64,000 nt of DNA from Intestinimonas butyriciproducens (GTDB lineage Bacteria > Bacillota > Clostridia > Oscillospirales > Oscillospiraceae): the NCBI RefSeq assembly GCF_004154955.1, contig NZ_CP011524.1:2666001-2730000 (forward strand), written 5' to 3'. The position numbers were made by a program, and so were the translations under genes. Below, piece after piece: positions 32,253 to 41,361 of the stretch (within the stretch, counting starts at the first letter, position 1; each line of letters opens with the position of its first letter). The notes beneath the pieces were generated by a model that did not search any database, was not told where the DNA came from, and saw only the letters and a program-made list of their open reading frames with translations.

Positions 32253-32942
32253 TTGGCGGAAAAAATCCTGCTCATCGAGGACGAGGAAAAGCTGGCCCGG
32301 ATGGTGGAGCTGGAGCTCCGATATGAGGGCTACGAGGTAGAAAAGGCCTTCGACGGCCGAACGGGCCTGGAGCGGGCCCTCTCAGGGGAACACGATCTGA
32401 TCTTGCTGGACATCATGCTCCCAGGCATGTCCGGCATGGAGGTGCTCCGCCGTCTGCGGCGGGAAAGCCAGGCGCCTGTTATCATGCTCACCGCCCGGGA
32501 CACAGTGGTGGACAAGGTGTCCGGCCTGGACTCCGGGGCGGACGACTATATCACCAAACCCTTCGCCATCGAAGAGCTGCTGGCCCGCATCCGGGCGGCC
32601 CTGCGCAAGCGGCCCTCCGCCCCGGCGGAGGCCCCCAAGCTCACCTGCGGCGCCCTGGTCATGGACACCGAGCGCCACGAGGTAACGGTGAGGGGCGCTC
32701 CCGTGGAGCTCACCCGGCGGGAATTCGACCTACTGCACTATCTGTTGGAAAACAAGGAGAAGGTCATCTCCCGGGAATCCCTTCTGGACCATGTCTGGGG
32801 CTTCGACTTCGCCGGGGAAACCAACGCCGTGGACGTATACATCCGCTTTCTCCGGTCCAAGATCGACGAAAAGTTCGGTGTAAAGATCATCCACACGGTC
32901 CGGGGCGTGGGCTATGTGGTCCGGGAGGAGGATGCGTCATGA
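32253..32942 (+). CDS. Response regulator, OmpR/PhoB family
   Basis: 229 residues. The receiver domain (ILLIEDEEKLARMV with the acidic pair, LILLDIMLPGMSG with the phosphoacceptor Asp near residue 51, MLTARD, and ITKPF with the conserved Lys) is followed by a winged-helix output domain (VELTRREFDLLHYLLENK, and RGVGYVV at the end). The start is TTG at 32253, well spaced after AAAGGAGG. The stop overlaps the next start (ATGA). The histidine kinase is two genes downstream. Confidence 0.96.
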   Translation: MAEKILLIEDEEKLARMVELELRYEGYEVEKAFDGRTGLERALSGEHDLILLDIMLPGMSGMEVLRRLRRESQAPVIMLTARDTVVDKVSGLDSGADDYITKPFAIEELLARIRAALRKRPSAPAEAPKLTCGALVMDTERHEVTVRGAPVELTRREFDLLHYLLENKEKVISRESLLDHVWGFDFAGETNAVDVYIRFLRSKIDEKFGVKIIHTVRGVGYVVREEDAS

Positions 32943-33430
32943 GCCCGTCCGCCATCGTATATGCCTCCGCCACCGGTTTTACCCGCCGATACGCCGATCT
33001 TCTCTCAGAGCGGACCGGCCTGCCCTGCTTTGCGCTGGGCGCCGTGCCCGGCCCGGACCGGGGCGCGGCGGTTCTCTATCTGGGCTGGCTGTGCGCAGGT
33101 GGGATCAAAGGCCTCCGAAAGGCCCGGGCCCGCTACAAGGTGCAGGCGGTGTGCGCCGTCGGCATGAGCCCTGCCGGGACGGCATACACCGATCAGGTCC
33201 GCGCCCAAAATCATCTGGAGAACCTCCCCTTTTTCTACCTCCGGGGCGGCTACGCCCCGGAGCGGCTCACGGGTCTCTATCGACCCATGATGTCTCTGAT
33301 GTCCAGAATGGTCTCCAAAGCGTCCGCCGAGGACGAGGGCGCGCGCGCCATGCAGGAGGCCTTTGCCAAAGGCGGCGACTGGGTGAGCGCGGAGCAGCTC
33401 TCCCCGGTGCTGGACGCGCTGACCGAGTAG
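32939..33430 (+). CDS. Flavodoxin-like protein between the two-component genes
   Basis: 163 residues. The N-terminal AIVYASATGFTRRYADLLSE matches the FMN phosphate loop (T/S-x-T-G-x-T) of flavodoxins, and AVLYLGWLCAGGIKGLRKA resembles the second flavin loop of HemG-like short flavodoxins. An alpha/beta fold is plausible to about residue 110. It overlaps the response-regulator stop by four bases and is followed 36 bases later by the sensor kinase. The position suggests a redox link to the two-component system, but that is inference. Confidence 0.7.
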   Translation: MSPSAIVYASATGFTRRYADLLSERTGLPCFALGAVPGPDRGAAVLYLGWLCAGGIKGLRKARARYKVQAVCAVGMSPAGTAYTDQVRAQNHLENLPFFYLRGGYAPERLTGLYRPMMSLMSRMVSKASAEDEGARAMQEAFAKGGDWVSAEQLSPVLDALTE

Positions 33431-33466
33431 CACACTCCACCCCGCTCCGCAAGGGAGGCGTCCGCC

Positions 33467-34957
33467 ATGCCGTCAAAACAAAGCCAAAAGCCCCGGGGGC
33501 GGGTAAAATCCTCCATCGTCCTGCGGCTGAACCTGCGTCTTTTCCTGCGTCTGCTGGGCATCTATGTCTTTATGGACCTTCTCCTCCTGCTGCTGACCGG
33601 GGGAGGCGTCCTGCTCTGGGCCGACCGGCAGTGTGCCGATGTGTCCGCCCTGGTGGAGGAGCGCGGTGTGCCCTCTGCCGAGGCCACCGTCTGGATGGCC
33701 GCCGGGGACTATACCGTGTCCGCACTGACCGAGCCCCCAGACCGGGCCGGCTTTCTCCTCAACGGTGCGTATTTCAACCTGGGTTCTCTCCGCGACGACC
33801 CGCTCTCCGGGAGCCTGCGCACCCTGGATCTGGGCGCCGCCCCCTTCTTCTTCGGCCCCTGGACCTCTCATCCGGGCCGGGACGTGACCTACACCGTCGC
33901 CCTGCCCAACAACGGCGAACCCTACGCCATCACCCTGGATCTGGAGCACCAGGTCACCTTGGCGGTCTTTGCCGGGCGGGTGCTGCTTATCTGCCAATTG
34001 GTGAGTCTGTTGTGCAATCTGTTTAAAAACGCGGGCACCATCAGGCGCACCCTCAAACCCATTCAGGAGCTGGCCGCTGCGGCCACCCGGCTGGGAAACG
34101 CCTCCTCCATGTCTCCGGAGGAGCTCTCCGCTCTGGCGGGAAGGCTGGATGAGATCAACGCCACCCACTTGGATAAGCGCATTCCGGTCAGCGGCACCCA
34201 GAAGGAGCTCAAGACCTTGGCCCAGGCCATCAATGCCATGCTGGACCGCATCAATGAGGCCTATCGCTCTCAGATGCGCTTCGTCTCCGACGCCTCTCAC
34301 GAGCTCCGGACCCCCATCTCTGTCATCCAGGGTTATGCCAATCTCCTGGACCGATGGGGCAAGGATGACCCCGACACCATGCAGGAGGCCATCGACGCCA
34401 TCCGTTCCGAGGCCGACGCCATGAAGGAGCTGGTGGAGCAGCTTCTCTTTCTGGCCCGGGGGGACAATGATTCCATGCGCATCGACCAGACGGACTTTGA
34501 CCTTACGGAGGTGGCCGCCCAGGTCCTCAAAGAGACAGAGATGATCGATCAGACCCATCTCTTCTCCGCGCAGTGGTCCACCGGCCCCGTACCCGTCCAC
34601 GCCGACCTCGGGCTCATCAAGCAGTGTCTCCGGGTCCTGGTGGACAACAGCATCAAATATACCCCCGCCGGAGGCCGGATCACCCTCCGGGTGGAGGCGG
34701 ACGAGAGCCTTGCCCGCCTCTCTGTCCAGGATGAGGGCCAGGGCATCGACGCTGAAAGCCTCCCGCATATTTTTGACCGCTTTTTCCGCACCGATCAGTC
34801 CCGGGCCCGCCAGACCGGCGGCACCGGCCTGGGCCTGGCCATCGCCAAATGGATCGTGGAACGCCACGGCGGCTGGTTTGAAGTCCTCTCCCGGGAGGGG
34901 ATCGGCACCCGGATGACGATGGTCCTGCCCCTGGCACGCCTGGCGGAGGAGGACTGA
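33467..34957 (+). CDS. Sensor histidine kinase
   Basis: 496 residues. A membrane segment near residues 28-51, an extracytoplasmic region to about 165, a second membrane segment near 168-187, then a HAMP-like linker (TLKPIQELAAAATRLG). The HisKA motif SDASHELRTPISVIQGY carries the phospho-His near residue 281. The ATPase domain has the N box (LVDNSIKY), DEGQGID (G1), FDRFFR (F box) and GTGLGLAIAKWIVE (G2). The extracytoplasmic sensor domain has no recognised fold. Cognate partner: the response regulator two genes upstream. Confidence 0.95.
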   Translation: MPSKQSQKPRGRVKSSIVLRLNLRLFLRLLGIYVFMDLLLLLLTGGGVLLWADRQCADVSALVEERGVPSAEATVWMAAGDYTVSALTEPPDRAGFLLNGAYFNLGSLRDDPLSGSLRTLDLGAAPFFFGPWTSHPGRDVTYTVALPNNGEPYAITLDLEHQVTLAVFAGRVLLICQLVSLLCNLFKNAGTIRRTLKPIQELAAAATRLGNASSMSPEELSALAGRLDEINATHLDKRIPVSGTQKELKTLAQAINAMLDRINEAYRSQMRFVSDASHELRTPISVIQGYANLLDRWGKDDPDTMQEAIDAIRSEADAMKELVEQLLFLARGDNDSMRIDQTDFDLTEVAAQVLKETEMIDQTHLFSAQWSTGPVPVHADLGLIKQCLRVLVDNSIKYTPAGGRITLRVEADESLARLSVQDEGQGIDAESLPHIFDRFFRTDQSRARQTGGTGLGLAIAKWIVERHGGWFEVLSREGIGTRMTMVLPLARLAEED

Positions 34958-34999
34958 ACGGGCTCAAGTCCGGCCGCCGACCTTACAGTCTGCACCTGC

Positions 35000-35045
35000 T
35001 GCGGCCTTCCTCTGTTTCTTCAGGAGGAGGGCCGCAAATTTTTTC
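35000..35045 (+). terminator. Terminator of the two-component operon
   Basis: 13-bp stem with one G-T pair (35000-35012 with 35024-35036), followed by TTTTTT. Confidence 0.85.
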
Positions 35046-35116
35046 TCTGTCCCCTCTTCTCCCTTCCCCCAAGGACTTCGGGGCGCATTCCTTTTCAGAC
35101 CCTTCTTTTTTCTACA

Positions 35117-35163
35117 CAACGATATATTGACAACAGTGTTTTCCATGATACAATATCTGGTGT
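35117..35163 (+). promoter_or_regulatory. nrdJ promoter with two NrdR boxes
   Basis: TTGACA (35127-35132), 16-bp spacer, TACAAT (35149-35154). Two sites fit the NrdR core CwAtATaTwG: 35120-35129 (9 of 10) and 35151-35160 (8 of 10). Their centres are 31 bp apart, about three helical turns, as known for paired NrdR boxes. One covers the -35, the other the -10, so repression by NrdR when dNTPs are high is expected. Confidence 0.75.
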
Positions 35164-35203
35164 ACATCCGCAGGATTCATCCCACAAAAGAGGAGCGAGA
35201 TAT

Positions 35204-37534
35204 ATGCCCATTTCCGAAAATGCCCGCGCCGTCCTAGAGCGGCGCTATCTGATCCGTGACGAGCACGGAGAGCCTGTTGAGACGGTGGACGAGCTTTTTC
35301 ACCGGGTGGCGGACGCGGTCGCCGCAGCCGATGCGCGCTTCGACCCCAAGGCCGATGTGGCGTCCACGGCCAAAGCCTTTTATGACCTGATGACCAGCCT
35401 GGACTTTCTCCCCAACTCCCCCACCCTCATGAACGCCGGCCGTCCGTTGGGACAGCTCTCGGCCTGCTTCGTGCTTCCGGTGGAGGACTCCATGGAGCAC
35501 ATCTTCGACGCCATCAAGAACGCCGCCTTGATCCACAAGTCCGGCGGCGGCACCGGTTTTTCCTTCTCCCGGCTGCGGGCCAAGGGCTCCACGGTAAACT
35601 CCACCGGGGGTGTTGCCAGCGGCCCCATCTCCTTTATGAAGGTCTTCAACGCCGCCACCGAGGCGGTGAAGCAGGGCGGCACCCGCCGGGGGGCCAATAT
35701 GGGCATTCTCCGGGTGGACCACCCCGATATCATGGACTTTATCACCTGCAAGAACGACACCAAGGAGATTACCAACTTCAACATCTCCGTTGGTCTTACC
35801 GAGGCCTTCATGGCCGCTGTGGAGTCCGGAGGGAGCTTTGATCTTGTGGACCCCGCATCCAAGAAGATTACCGGACAGCTCAACGCCCGGGCGGTGTTCG
35901 AGGCCATTGTCAACTCCGCCTGGCAGACGGGTGAACCCGGCATCATCTTCCTGGATCGCTTGAATCGAGACAACCCCTGCCCCGGACAGGGGGAAATCGA
36001 GTCCACCAACCCCTGCGGAGAGCAGCCTCTGCTGCCCTATGAGGCGTGCAACTTGGGCTCCATCAATCTGGTCAACCACCTCAGGCAGACCGCAGAGGGC
36101 TATACACTGGACCGCGGCAAGCTGGAAAAGACCATTCGGGCTGCCGTCCATTTCCTGGATAACGTGATTGAGGTCAATCAGTATCCCCTGCCGGAAATTG
36201 ACAGGGTGACCAAACTGACCCGGAAGATCGGCCTGGGGGTCATGGGATTTGCGGATATGCTCCTCTACATGGGCATCCCCTACAACTCCGACGCGGGAGT
36301 CTCCATGGCCAAAACCGTCATGGAGCTGGTGCAGACCATCGGCCATCAGGAGAGCCAGCGGCTGGCCGAGACCCGGGGCGCCTTCCCCCTGTTCGCCGAA
36401 AGCGTCTATCGGGACGGCACGCCTCTCCGCAACGCCACTGTTACCACCATCGCTCCCACCGGCACCCTGTCCATCATTGCCGGCGTCTCCTCCGGCGTGG
36501 AGCCCGTTTTTGCCTATGCTTACATCCGCAACGTGATGGACAACACCCACCTGATCGAGACCAACCAGATCCTGAAGGACAAGCTGGCGGAGCGCGGACT
36601 TTTCTCCGATGCCCTCATGCGGGAGATCGTGGAGAAGGGCACCCTGGCCCATGTCCCCGGCGTTCCGGAGGATATCCGCCGGATTTTTGTCTGCGCCCAC
36701 GACGTCTCCCCCATCTGGCATGTGAAAATGCAGGCCGCGTTCCAGGAGTACACCGACAACGCGGTCTCCAAGACGGTGAACTTCCCCAATTCCGCCACCC
36801 GGGAAGAGGTCGCCGAGGTCTACCGCCTGGCCTATGAGCTGGGGTGCAAGGGCACCACCATCTACCGGGACGGCTCCCGGGACGAGCAGGTGCTGAACAT
36901 CGGCAAGGTAAACGACGGCAAGCCTGCCGAGTCCGGATCGGCGCCCCTTCCCGACCACGTGGAAAAGCTGCTGGAGTCCAATTGCGACTCCACCGCATGT
37001 CTCCTTCGCAACGGCTCCATCATGCCCCGGCCCCGGCCCGACGTGACCATGGGCTACACGGAAAAAGTGAAGATCGGCTGCGGTAACCTGTATATTACCG
37101 TCAATTACGACGAGCAGGGTATCTGCGAGGTCTTTACCAACACCGGGCGGGCGGGCGGCTGCCCCTCGCAGTCCGAGGCTACGGCCCGGCTCATGTCGGT
37201 GGCCCTGCGGGCGGGTGTGGACAGCGACGAGCTGATCCGTCAGCTCAAGGGCATCCGCTGTCCCTCCACCATCCGCCAGCAGGGTATGGCCGTCACCTCC
37301 TGTCCCGACGCCATTGCCAAGGCCATTGAAAAGGTCATGAAGGCCTCCAAAAACCAGGAGATACCCCCCTGTCCGCCCCCGATGGAGCCCATCCGGCCCC
37401 AGGGGGCCCCAAGCCCCTCCATGACCCCCGCCGAGGCCAAGCAGGCCAAGTTCTGCCCCGAGTGCGGCAGCCGGCTGGAGCATGAGGGCGGCTGCGTCAC
37501 ATGCCGGAACTGCGGCTATTCCAAGTGTGGTTGA
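35204..37534 (+). CDS. nrdJ: Adenosylcobalamin-dependent (class II) ribonucleotide reductase
   Basis: Reduces ribonucleotides to deoxyribonucleotides with a B12-derived radical, independent of oxygen. 776 residues. Seen are the substrate-site cysteine in GQLSACFVLPVEDS, KSGGGTGFSFSRLR, the active-site STNPCGEQPLLPYEACNLGS (near residue 267), and the C-terminal zinc-ribbon-like CPECGSRLEHEGGC / CRNCGYSKCG, which carries the redox thiols in this subfamily. The ATG follows GAGGAGCGAG. Monocistronic, with NrdR boxes upstream and a terminator downstream. It implies a B12 requirement. Confidence 0.96.
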   Translation: MPISENARAVLERRYLIRDEHGEPVETVDELFHRVADAVAAADARFDPKADVASTAKAFYDLMTSLDFLPNSPTLMNAGRPLGQLSACFVLPVEDSMEHIFDAIKNAALIHKSGGGTGFSFSRLRAKGSTVNSTGGVASGPISFMKVFNAATEAVKQGGTRRGANMGILRVDHPDIMDFITCKNDTKEITNFNISVGLTEAFMAAVESGGSFDLVDPASKKITGQLNARAVFEAIVNSAWQTGEPGIIFLDRLNRDNPCPGQGEIESTNPCGEQPLLPYEACNLGSINLVNHLRQTAEGYTLDRGKLEKTIRAAVHFLDNVIEVNQYPLPEIDRVTKLTRKIGLGVMGFADMLLYMGIPYNSDAGVSMAKTVMELVQTIGHQESQRLAETRGAFPLFAESVYRDGTPLRNATVTTIAPTGTLSIIAGVSSGVEPVFAYAYIRNVMDNTHLIETNQILKDKLAERGLFSDALMREIVEKGTLAHVPGVPEDIRRIFVCAHDVSPIWHVKMQAAFQEYTDNAVSKTVNFPNSATREEVAEVYRLAYELGCKGTTIYRDGSRDEQVLNIGKVNDGKPAESGSAPLPDHVEKLLESNCDSTACLLRNGSIMPRPRPDVTMGYTEKVKIGCGNLYITVNYDEQGICEVFTNTGRAGGCPSQSEATARLMSVALRAGVDSDELIRQLKGIRCPSTIRQQGMAVTSCPDAIAKAIEKVMKASKNQEIPPCPPPMEPIRPQGAPSPSMTPAEAKQAKFCPECGSRLEHEGGCVTCRNCGYSKCG

Positions 37535-37546
37535 CCGCTCCCAACC

Positions 37547-37586
37547 AAAAACGCTGTGCTTCTTAAAAAAGAGGCACAGCGTTTTT
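37547..37586. terminator. Terminator after nrdJ
   Basis: Perfect 13-bp stem (37547-37559 with 37574-37586) flanked by A5 and T5. It can serve both nrdJ and the convergent GNAT gene. Confidence 0.9.
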
Positions 37587-37594
37587 CATTGATT

Positions 37595-38182
37595 TTATGC
37601 ATCCGGGCAAATTGGGATTGATCCAGTTGCCTTATCGTAATCCTCTGCCAGCAGACTATACATAGCCGCATCTACAATTCCTCTGTTGCTCCAATCGGCC
37701 TTCCGTAAAATTCCCTCAAATGACAATCCGCATTTTTCCATCACCTTACCCGAATTCGGGTTCTCAGGGTCATGCTGGGACTCGATTCTTTTGGCCTTCA
37801 CCTCATGGAAGAAAAATGGAATAATACCAGAAAACGCCTCGCTTGTATATCCCTTATTCCACCACTTACTCCCAATGCAATATCCAATATGGACCTTGCT
37901 CGTTTTTTCCTCCATATCCACAACGGATATGGTTCCAATTGGCTCATCGATTTCTTTCAAAACGATGCCCCACTGATAAAACGTCTTATCCTTGTAATTT
38001 TCAATCCAGCTTTTTAAAACCGTTTCCGTAACTGTAATATCCCGATGCGCCGGCCATCTCAAGAATTCTGTTACTCTGCTGTCACTCGTCCAATTATCAA
38101 AAGCGTGTTGAATATCATTCGCTGTAAACCGTCTCAGCAGAAGTCGTTTTGTATCGATTGGAACGGTACCTCTGTGTTCCAT
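37595..38182 (-). CDS. GNAT family N-acetyltransferase (RimJ/RimL type)
   Basis: 195 residues. TKRLLLRRFTANDIQHAFDNW at the N-terminus, GTISVVDMEEKTSKVHIGYCIG and the acetyl-CoA region WNKGYTSEAFSGIIPFFF, and later NPNSGKVMEKCGLSFEG are typical of RimJ/RimL-like enzymes that acetylate protein N-termini or small molecules such as drugs. The substrate is unknown. Its AT-rich codon use differs sharply from its neighbours, suggesting recent acquisition. The ATG is preceded by AAAGGGGG. Confidence 0.88.
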   Translation of the reverse strand: MEHRGTVPIDTKRLLLRRFTANDIQHAFDNWTSDSRVTEFLRWPAHRDITVTETVLKSWIENYKDKTFYQWGIVLKEIDEPIGTISVVDMEEKTSKVHIGYCIGSKWWNKGYTSEAFSGIIPFFFHEVKAKRIESQHDPENPNSGKVMEKCGLSFEGILRKADWSNRGIVDAAMYSLLAEDYDKATGSIPICPDA

Positions 38183-38278
38183 CGTTTTCCCCCTTTACAT
38201 TAACAGGCGGAAACGCCATGATGGCAAGTTTTTTCTCTCGTTGAGGCTTTTTGACACCACAAAATCAGAGGCTGCTTT

Positions 38279-39526
38279 TTAGAGTACGATGAGCCCATAG
38301 AGTCTGGAAAGCCGTTCCAGCACCTCCGGCTCCAGTTCGGCGGTGCCGTCGTAAAAGGCCCGGCCCTGATAGACCCGCAGAGCCCCCTCCATCAGCTCCG
38401 GCACATCGGACCAGAGACAAAGGGCGTCCTTGATGGCGTACTGCTCCTCGGCGAAGATCTCCAGATCATCTTCTTCCAGGATGGCGATACGGAGCGCCCC
38501 CACCGGTCTCTCCTCCTCCGCCTCCAGGATATCCTCCACCAGATCGGGGGTACACTCGATGGTCTCTCCCACATCCACGTCCGGAGTGATGAACCGGGCC
38601 TCCTTCTCGCTGGCACAGGGGATCACGTCCGGGTCCTTCGCCACCGGTGGAAACGCGGAAAAATCGATCTGCTCCAACGCTTCCCGCATCGCCCGGATAT
38701 GGCCCGGGTTGGTGCCGCAACAGCCGCCGAAGATGCGCACACCCGCCGCCGCCCAGCTCGGGACCCGTTTGGCGAATTCCCCGGCATTGTCCTGATAGGC
38801 CGGCGTTCCATCCGACAAGGTCTCCGGCAGGCCGGCGCTGGGCTCGGCAATGAGGGGCATATCCGTATAGAGGTGGAGACGGGTGAGCTGCTCTTCAGCC
38901 ACAGCAGGGTCCACACAGTTGAGGCCAAAAGCGGCCACCCCCATGCCCTGCATCACGATGGCACAGGCCAGCACGTCCGTACCCGTGGGAGTGCGCCCCT
39001 CGTCGTCGCAATAGCAGGTTACCAGAACAGGCTTGTCCCCTCCGGCTTTTCGAATCCCCAGTACGGCGGCCCGGGCCTCCGCCATGGCCATGACGCTCTC
39101 CACCAAAAAGAGATCCACCCCGGCGGAGAGCAGGACGCCCGCCTGCTCGGCATACAGGTCCACCAGCGCCTCAAAAGGGGTCTCTCCATAGGGGGGGATG
39201 GCCTGTCCGGTGGGTCCCAGATCCCCGGCCACCAAGGCCCGGCCCGCCGCGGCTTGGCGGGTGAGCGCGGTGAGGCGCCGATTGTACTCCTCCAGATGCC
39301 CCTCCAGTCCAAATCTCTCCAGCGCGCCCCGGTTGGCCCCCAGCGTCGGGGTCACCAGCACGCCGGCCCCTGCCTCCACATAGCTCCGCTGGAGCTCCAG
39401 CAGGGCCTCCGGGTGTTCCAGGGCCCACTGCTCGGTGCAAGCCCCCTGGGGCATGCCCCTCTTCTGCAGTTCGGTGCCGGTGGCCCCATCCATCAGAATG
39501 GGCAGGGATAAGGGTATGGGCTCCAT
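38279..39526 (-). CDS. Homocysteine S-methyltransferase-type protein with C-terminal extension
   Basis: 415 residues. The first 295 residues form the homocysteine-binding barrel shared by MmuM, BHMT and the N-terminus of MetH. MDGATGTELQKRG opens it. The zinc ligands are Cys in FGLNCVDP (near residue 205) and the pair in IFGGCCGTNPGHIRAM (near 272). The remaining 120 acidic residues (including ALRIAILEEDDLEIFAEEQYAI) do not match the cobalamin domain of MetH and are of unknown role. Methyl donor unknown. Likely monocistronic; preceded by a strong terminator. Confidence 0.88.
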   Translation of the reverse strand: MEPIPLSLPILMDGATGTELQKRGMPQGACTEQWALEHPEALLELQRSYVEAGAGVLVTPTLGANRGALERFGLEGHLEEYNRRLTALTRQAAAGRALVAGDLGPTGQAIPPYGETPFEALVDLYAEQAGVLLSAGVDLFLVESVMAMAEARAAVLGIRKAGGDKPVLVTCYCDDEGRTPTGTDVLACAIVMQGMGVAAFGLNCVDPAVAEEQLTRLHLYTDMPLIAEPSAGLPETLSDGTPAYQDNAGEFAKRVPSWAAAGVRIFGGCCGTNPGHIRAMREALEQIDFSAFPPVAKDPDVIPCASEKEARFITPDVDVGETIECTPDLVEDILEAEEERPVGALRIAILEEDDLEIFAEEQYAIKDALCLWSDVPELMEGALRVYQGRAFYDGTAELEPEVLERLSRLYGLIVL

Positions 39527-39589
39527 GATATAGGATTCCTCCTCATGTTCTTCCAGTTTGTTCTGCTCAGTATATCACAGGCCGGATGA

Positions 39590-39627
39590 AAAAAGCAAGG
39601 GCCGCCTGTCGGCGGCCCTTGCTTTTT
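39590..39627. terminator. Terminator after the HAD phosphatase gene
   Basis: Perfect 17-bp stem (39590-39606 with 39611-39627), 4-base loop, A and T runs at the ends. Confidence 0.95.
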
Positions 39628-39653
39628 ATCATCGCCCGCAGGCGGGCGAATTG

Positions 39654-41129
39654 TCAGGAGGCGGGGCGGACCAGGACTTCCTCGGTCTGGCCCAGCAGAA
39701 TGGAGTACTCGCTGGGACGGAGCTGGCCCTTGTTCTCGTCCCGGCCCTGGAGCACAAAACGGGCGTCGGCGTCGCCGATGGTCTGGGCAGCCTCGTTGGA
39801 ACCCTCCCAAATGGGATCGCTGGAGGGCTTGCGGTAGCGGTTGAAGATGACGCCCAGCACCGTATCGCCGGACTCCATCCAGTCGGTCATCATGTTCCAG
39901 TCGCCCGCACTGTCGCCGAAGACGATCAGGGGGCCCGCGCCGTCATACTTGGGGGCGATGAAATTGGTGATGATGGTGCTCTTGCCCTCACCCTGGGTCT
40001 GGGCATACATGCCCTCGCCGCCCCAGTCGTAGTCATACTCATTGATATAGCGGCCGTTCTCATCCAGCTTGTTGCGCATGGCAAAGACCTGATCCTCAGG
40101 TACGCCATACCCCATGCACTCGTTGGCGGCCAGGATGGTGTCGATGGGGGAGGCGGAGACAATATACACATCGATATCGTTGGCCATCAGTGTATGATAG
40201 AGATCCACCAGCTCATCCGTGAAGGTGACGCCAGTGGTGTAGGAGGCGCTGACGATCCCGGTCTCGCCGGGGAGCTCGATGGGAGAGGTCCAGGTCTCGG
40301 AGGCATAGCGGCCGTAGCCGGCCCAATATTCATGGGAGGCGGTCGCCAGCTCCTGTACCTCTTCAGGGGTCATGCCGGTGAAGAGATAGGTGACCCAGGG
40401 ATAGGAGACGGCGTGATCAAAGTAGTCGCCCAGATTGTTGTACATAAAGCGCAGCTTGGCGGCGAAATCCTGGTACTCGTTGGAGGCGTGGATGTAGGCC
40501 AGATCCTTGTCTCCCTTCATCCCGGAGTAGTTGTTGTAGATCCAGGCGTAATCGGACACCAGATCGGCCACCAGCGTGGCGGGGGTGATGGTCTTGCCGT
40601 CGATGCTCTTGCCCATCTCCTTATCAAGATCGGGGATGCCGGTCTCCAGCACGGCCTCCATGTCCTCGGGGGCGATCTTGAAGATCAGGTTCTCGGTCTG
40701 GTAGACCAGCAGGGCCTCCTGCACGTCGAAGATAACGGAGGTATTGTCGAAATCGAAGACCACATAGCGGCCCTTGCCCGCGTTCTCATCTATGACGGCC
40801 TGAATGCGCGCCCGGGTGGCGGGGGCCCAGTTGCCGGTGATCAACTGCGTAGCGTCGGGCTTGTAGTGGGTGGTGGTGTCGATGGCGGCGGTGTCGGTGG
40901 CCGCATCCCAGGTGAGGCCGAAATCCAGATTGGTGGCAAAGTCGCGGAGCTTGAAGTAGTTGTTCCCGTTGTCGATATTATAAGCCTCCACAGACGCATT
41001 CTTACCGTCCACAGTCACCTTTGTGGTGGCGGGCGTCACGGAGACGGCGGCGAACGCAGTGGAGAGACCCAGTCCCAGGGCAAAGACCAAGCCCAGGGCC
41101 AGCAGCTTTGAACTTTTACGATTCTTCAT
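39654..41129 (-). CDS. Exported HAD-superfamily phosphatase with stalk-like domain
   Basis: 491 residues from the ATG at 41129, which follows AGGAGG. The signal peptide is about residues 1-27 (LLALGLVFALGLGLSTAFA). A short stalk-like domain (about 30-90: TKVTVDGKNASVEAYNIDN, NYFKLRDFATNLDFG) precedes the HAD domain. Motif I is VVFDFDNTSV (near residue 123), motif II VYIVSASP, and motif IV VFGDSAGDWNM. The pattern resembles secreted phosphorylcholine phosphatases, but the substrate is uncertain. Exported HAD phosphatases suggest scavenging of phosphate or choline at the envelope. Confidence 0.8.
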   Translation of the reverse strand: MKNRKSSKLLALGLVFALGLGLSTAFAAVSVTPATTKVTVDGKNASVEAYNIDNGNNYFKLRDFATNLDFGLTWDAATDTAAIDTTTHYKPDATQLITGNWAPATRARIQAVIDENAGKGRYVVFDFDNTSVIFDVQEALLVYQTENLIFKIAPEDMEAVLETGIPDLDKEMGKSIDGKTITPATLVADLVSDYAWIYNNYSGMKGDKDLAYIHASNEYQDFAAKLRFMYNNLGDYFDHAVSYPWVTYLFTGMTPEEVQELATASHEYWAGYGRYASETWTSPIELPGETGIVSASYTTGVTFTDELVDLYHTLMANDIDVYIVSASPIDTILAANECMGYGVPEDQVFAMRNKLDENGRYINEYDYDWGGEGMYAQTQGEGKSTIITNFIAPKYDGAGPLIVFGDSAGDWNMMTDWMESGDTVLGVIFNRYRKPSSDPIWEGSNEAAQTIGDADARFVLQGRDENKGQLRPSEYSILLGQTEEVLVRPAS

Positions 41130-41224
41130 GTATCGTTCCTCCTGACAACTCTTGAAAATAATGCTGTTTTTACGCAGGGATGTCGTTTTTCCCGGCATTC
41201 CTCCTCTCTGGTAAAGGCATTTTG

Positions 41225-41254
41225 ATGATAACACGAGCACGTTTTTAATTGCAA
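41225..41254 (-). promoter_or_regulatory. Promoter of the exported HAD phosphatase
   Basis: Minus strand TTGCAA (41249-41254), 18-bp spacer, TATCAT (41225-41230). The leader is about 85 bases. Confidence 0.65.
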
Positions 41255-41361
41255 TGCCTCCAACTATTTTCTGCTACTTCAATAGTTTTCTTCTATACTT
41301 TTTGTGCATTTTACACATTCTTTACCCGGATTTTTCCCATGCTTTTTGAGGAGCATGCTCA

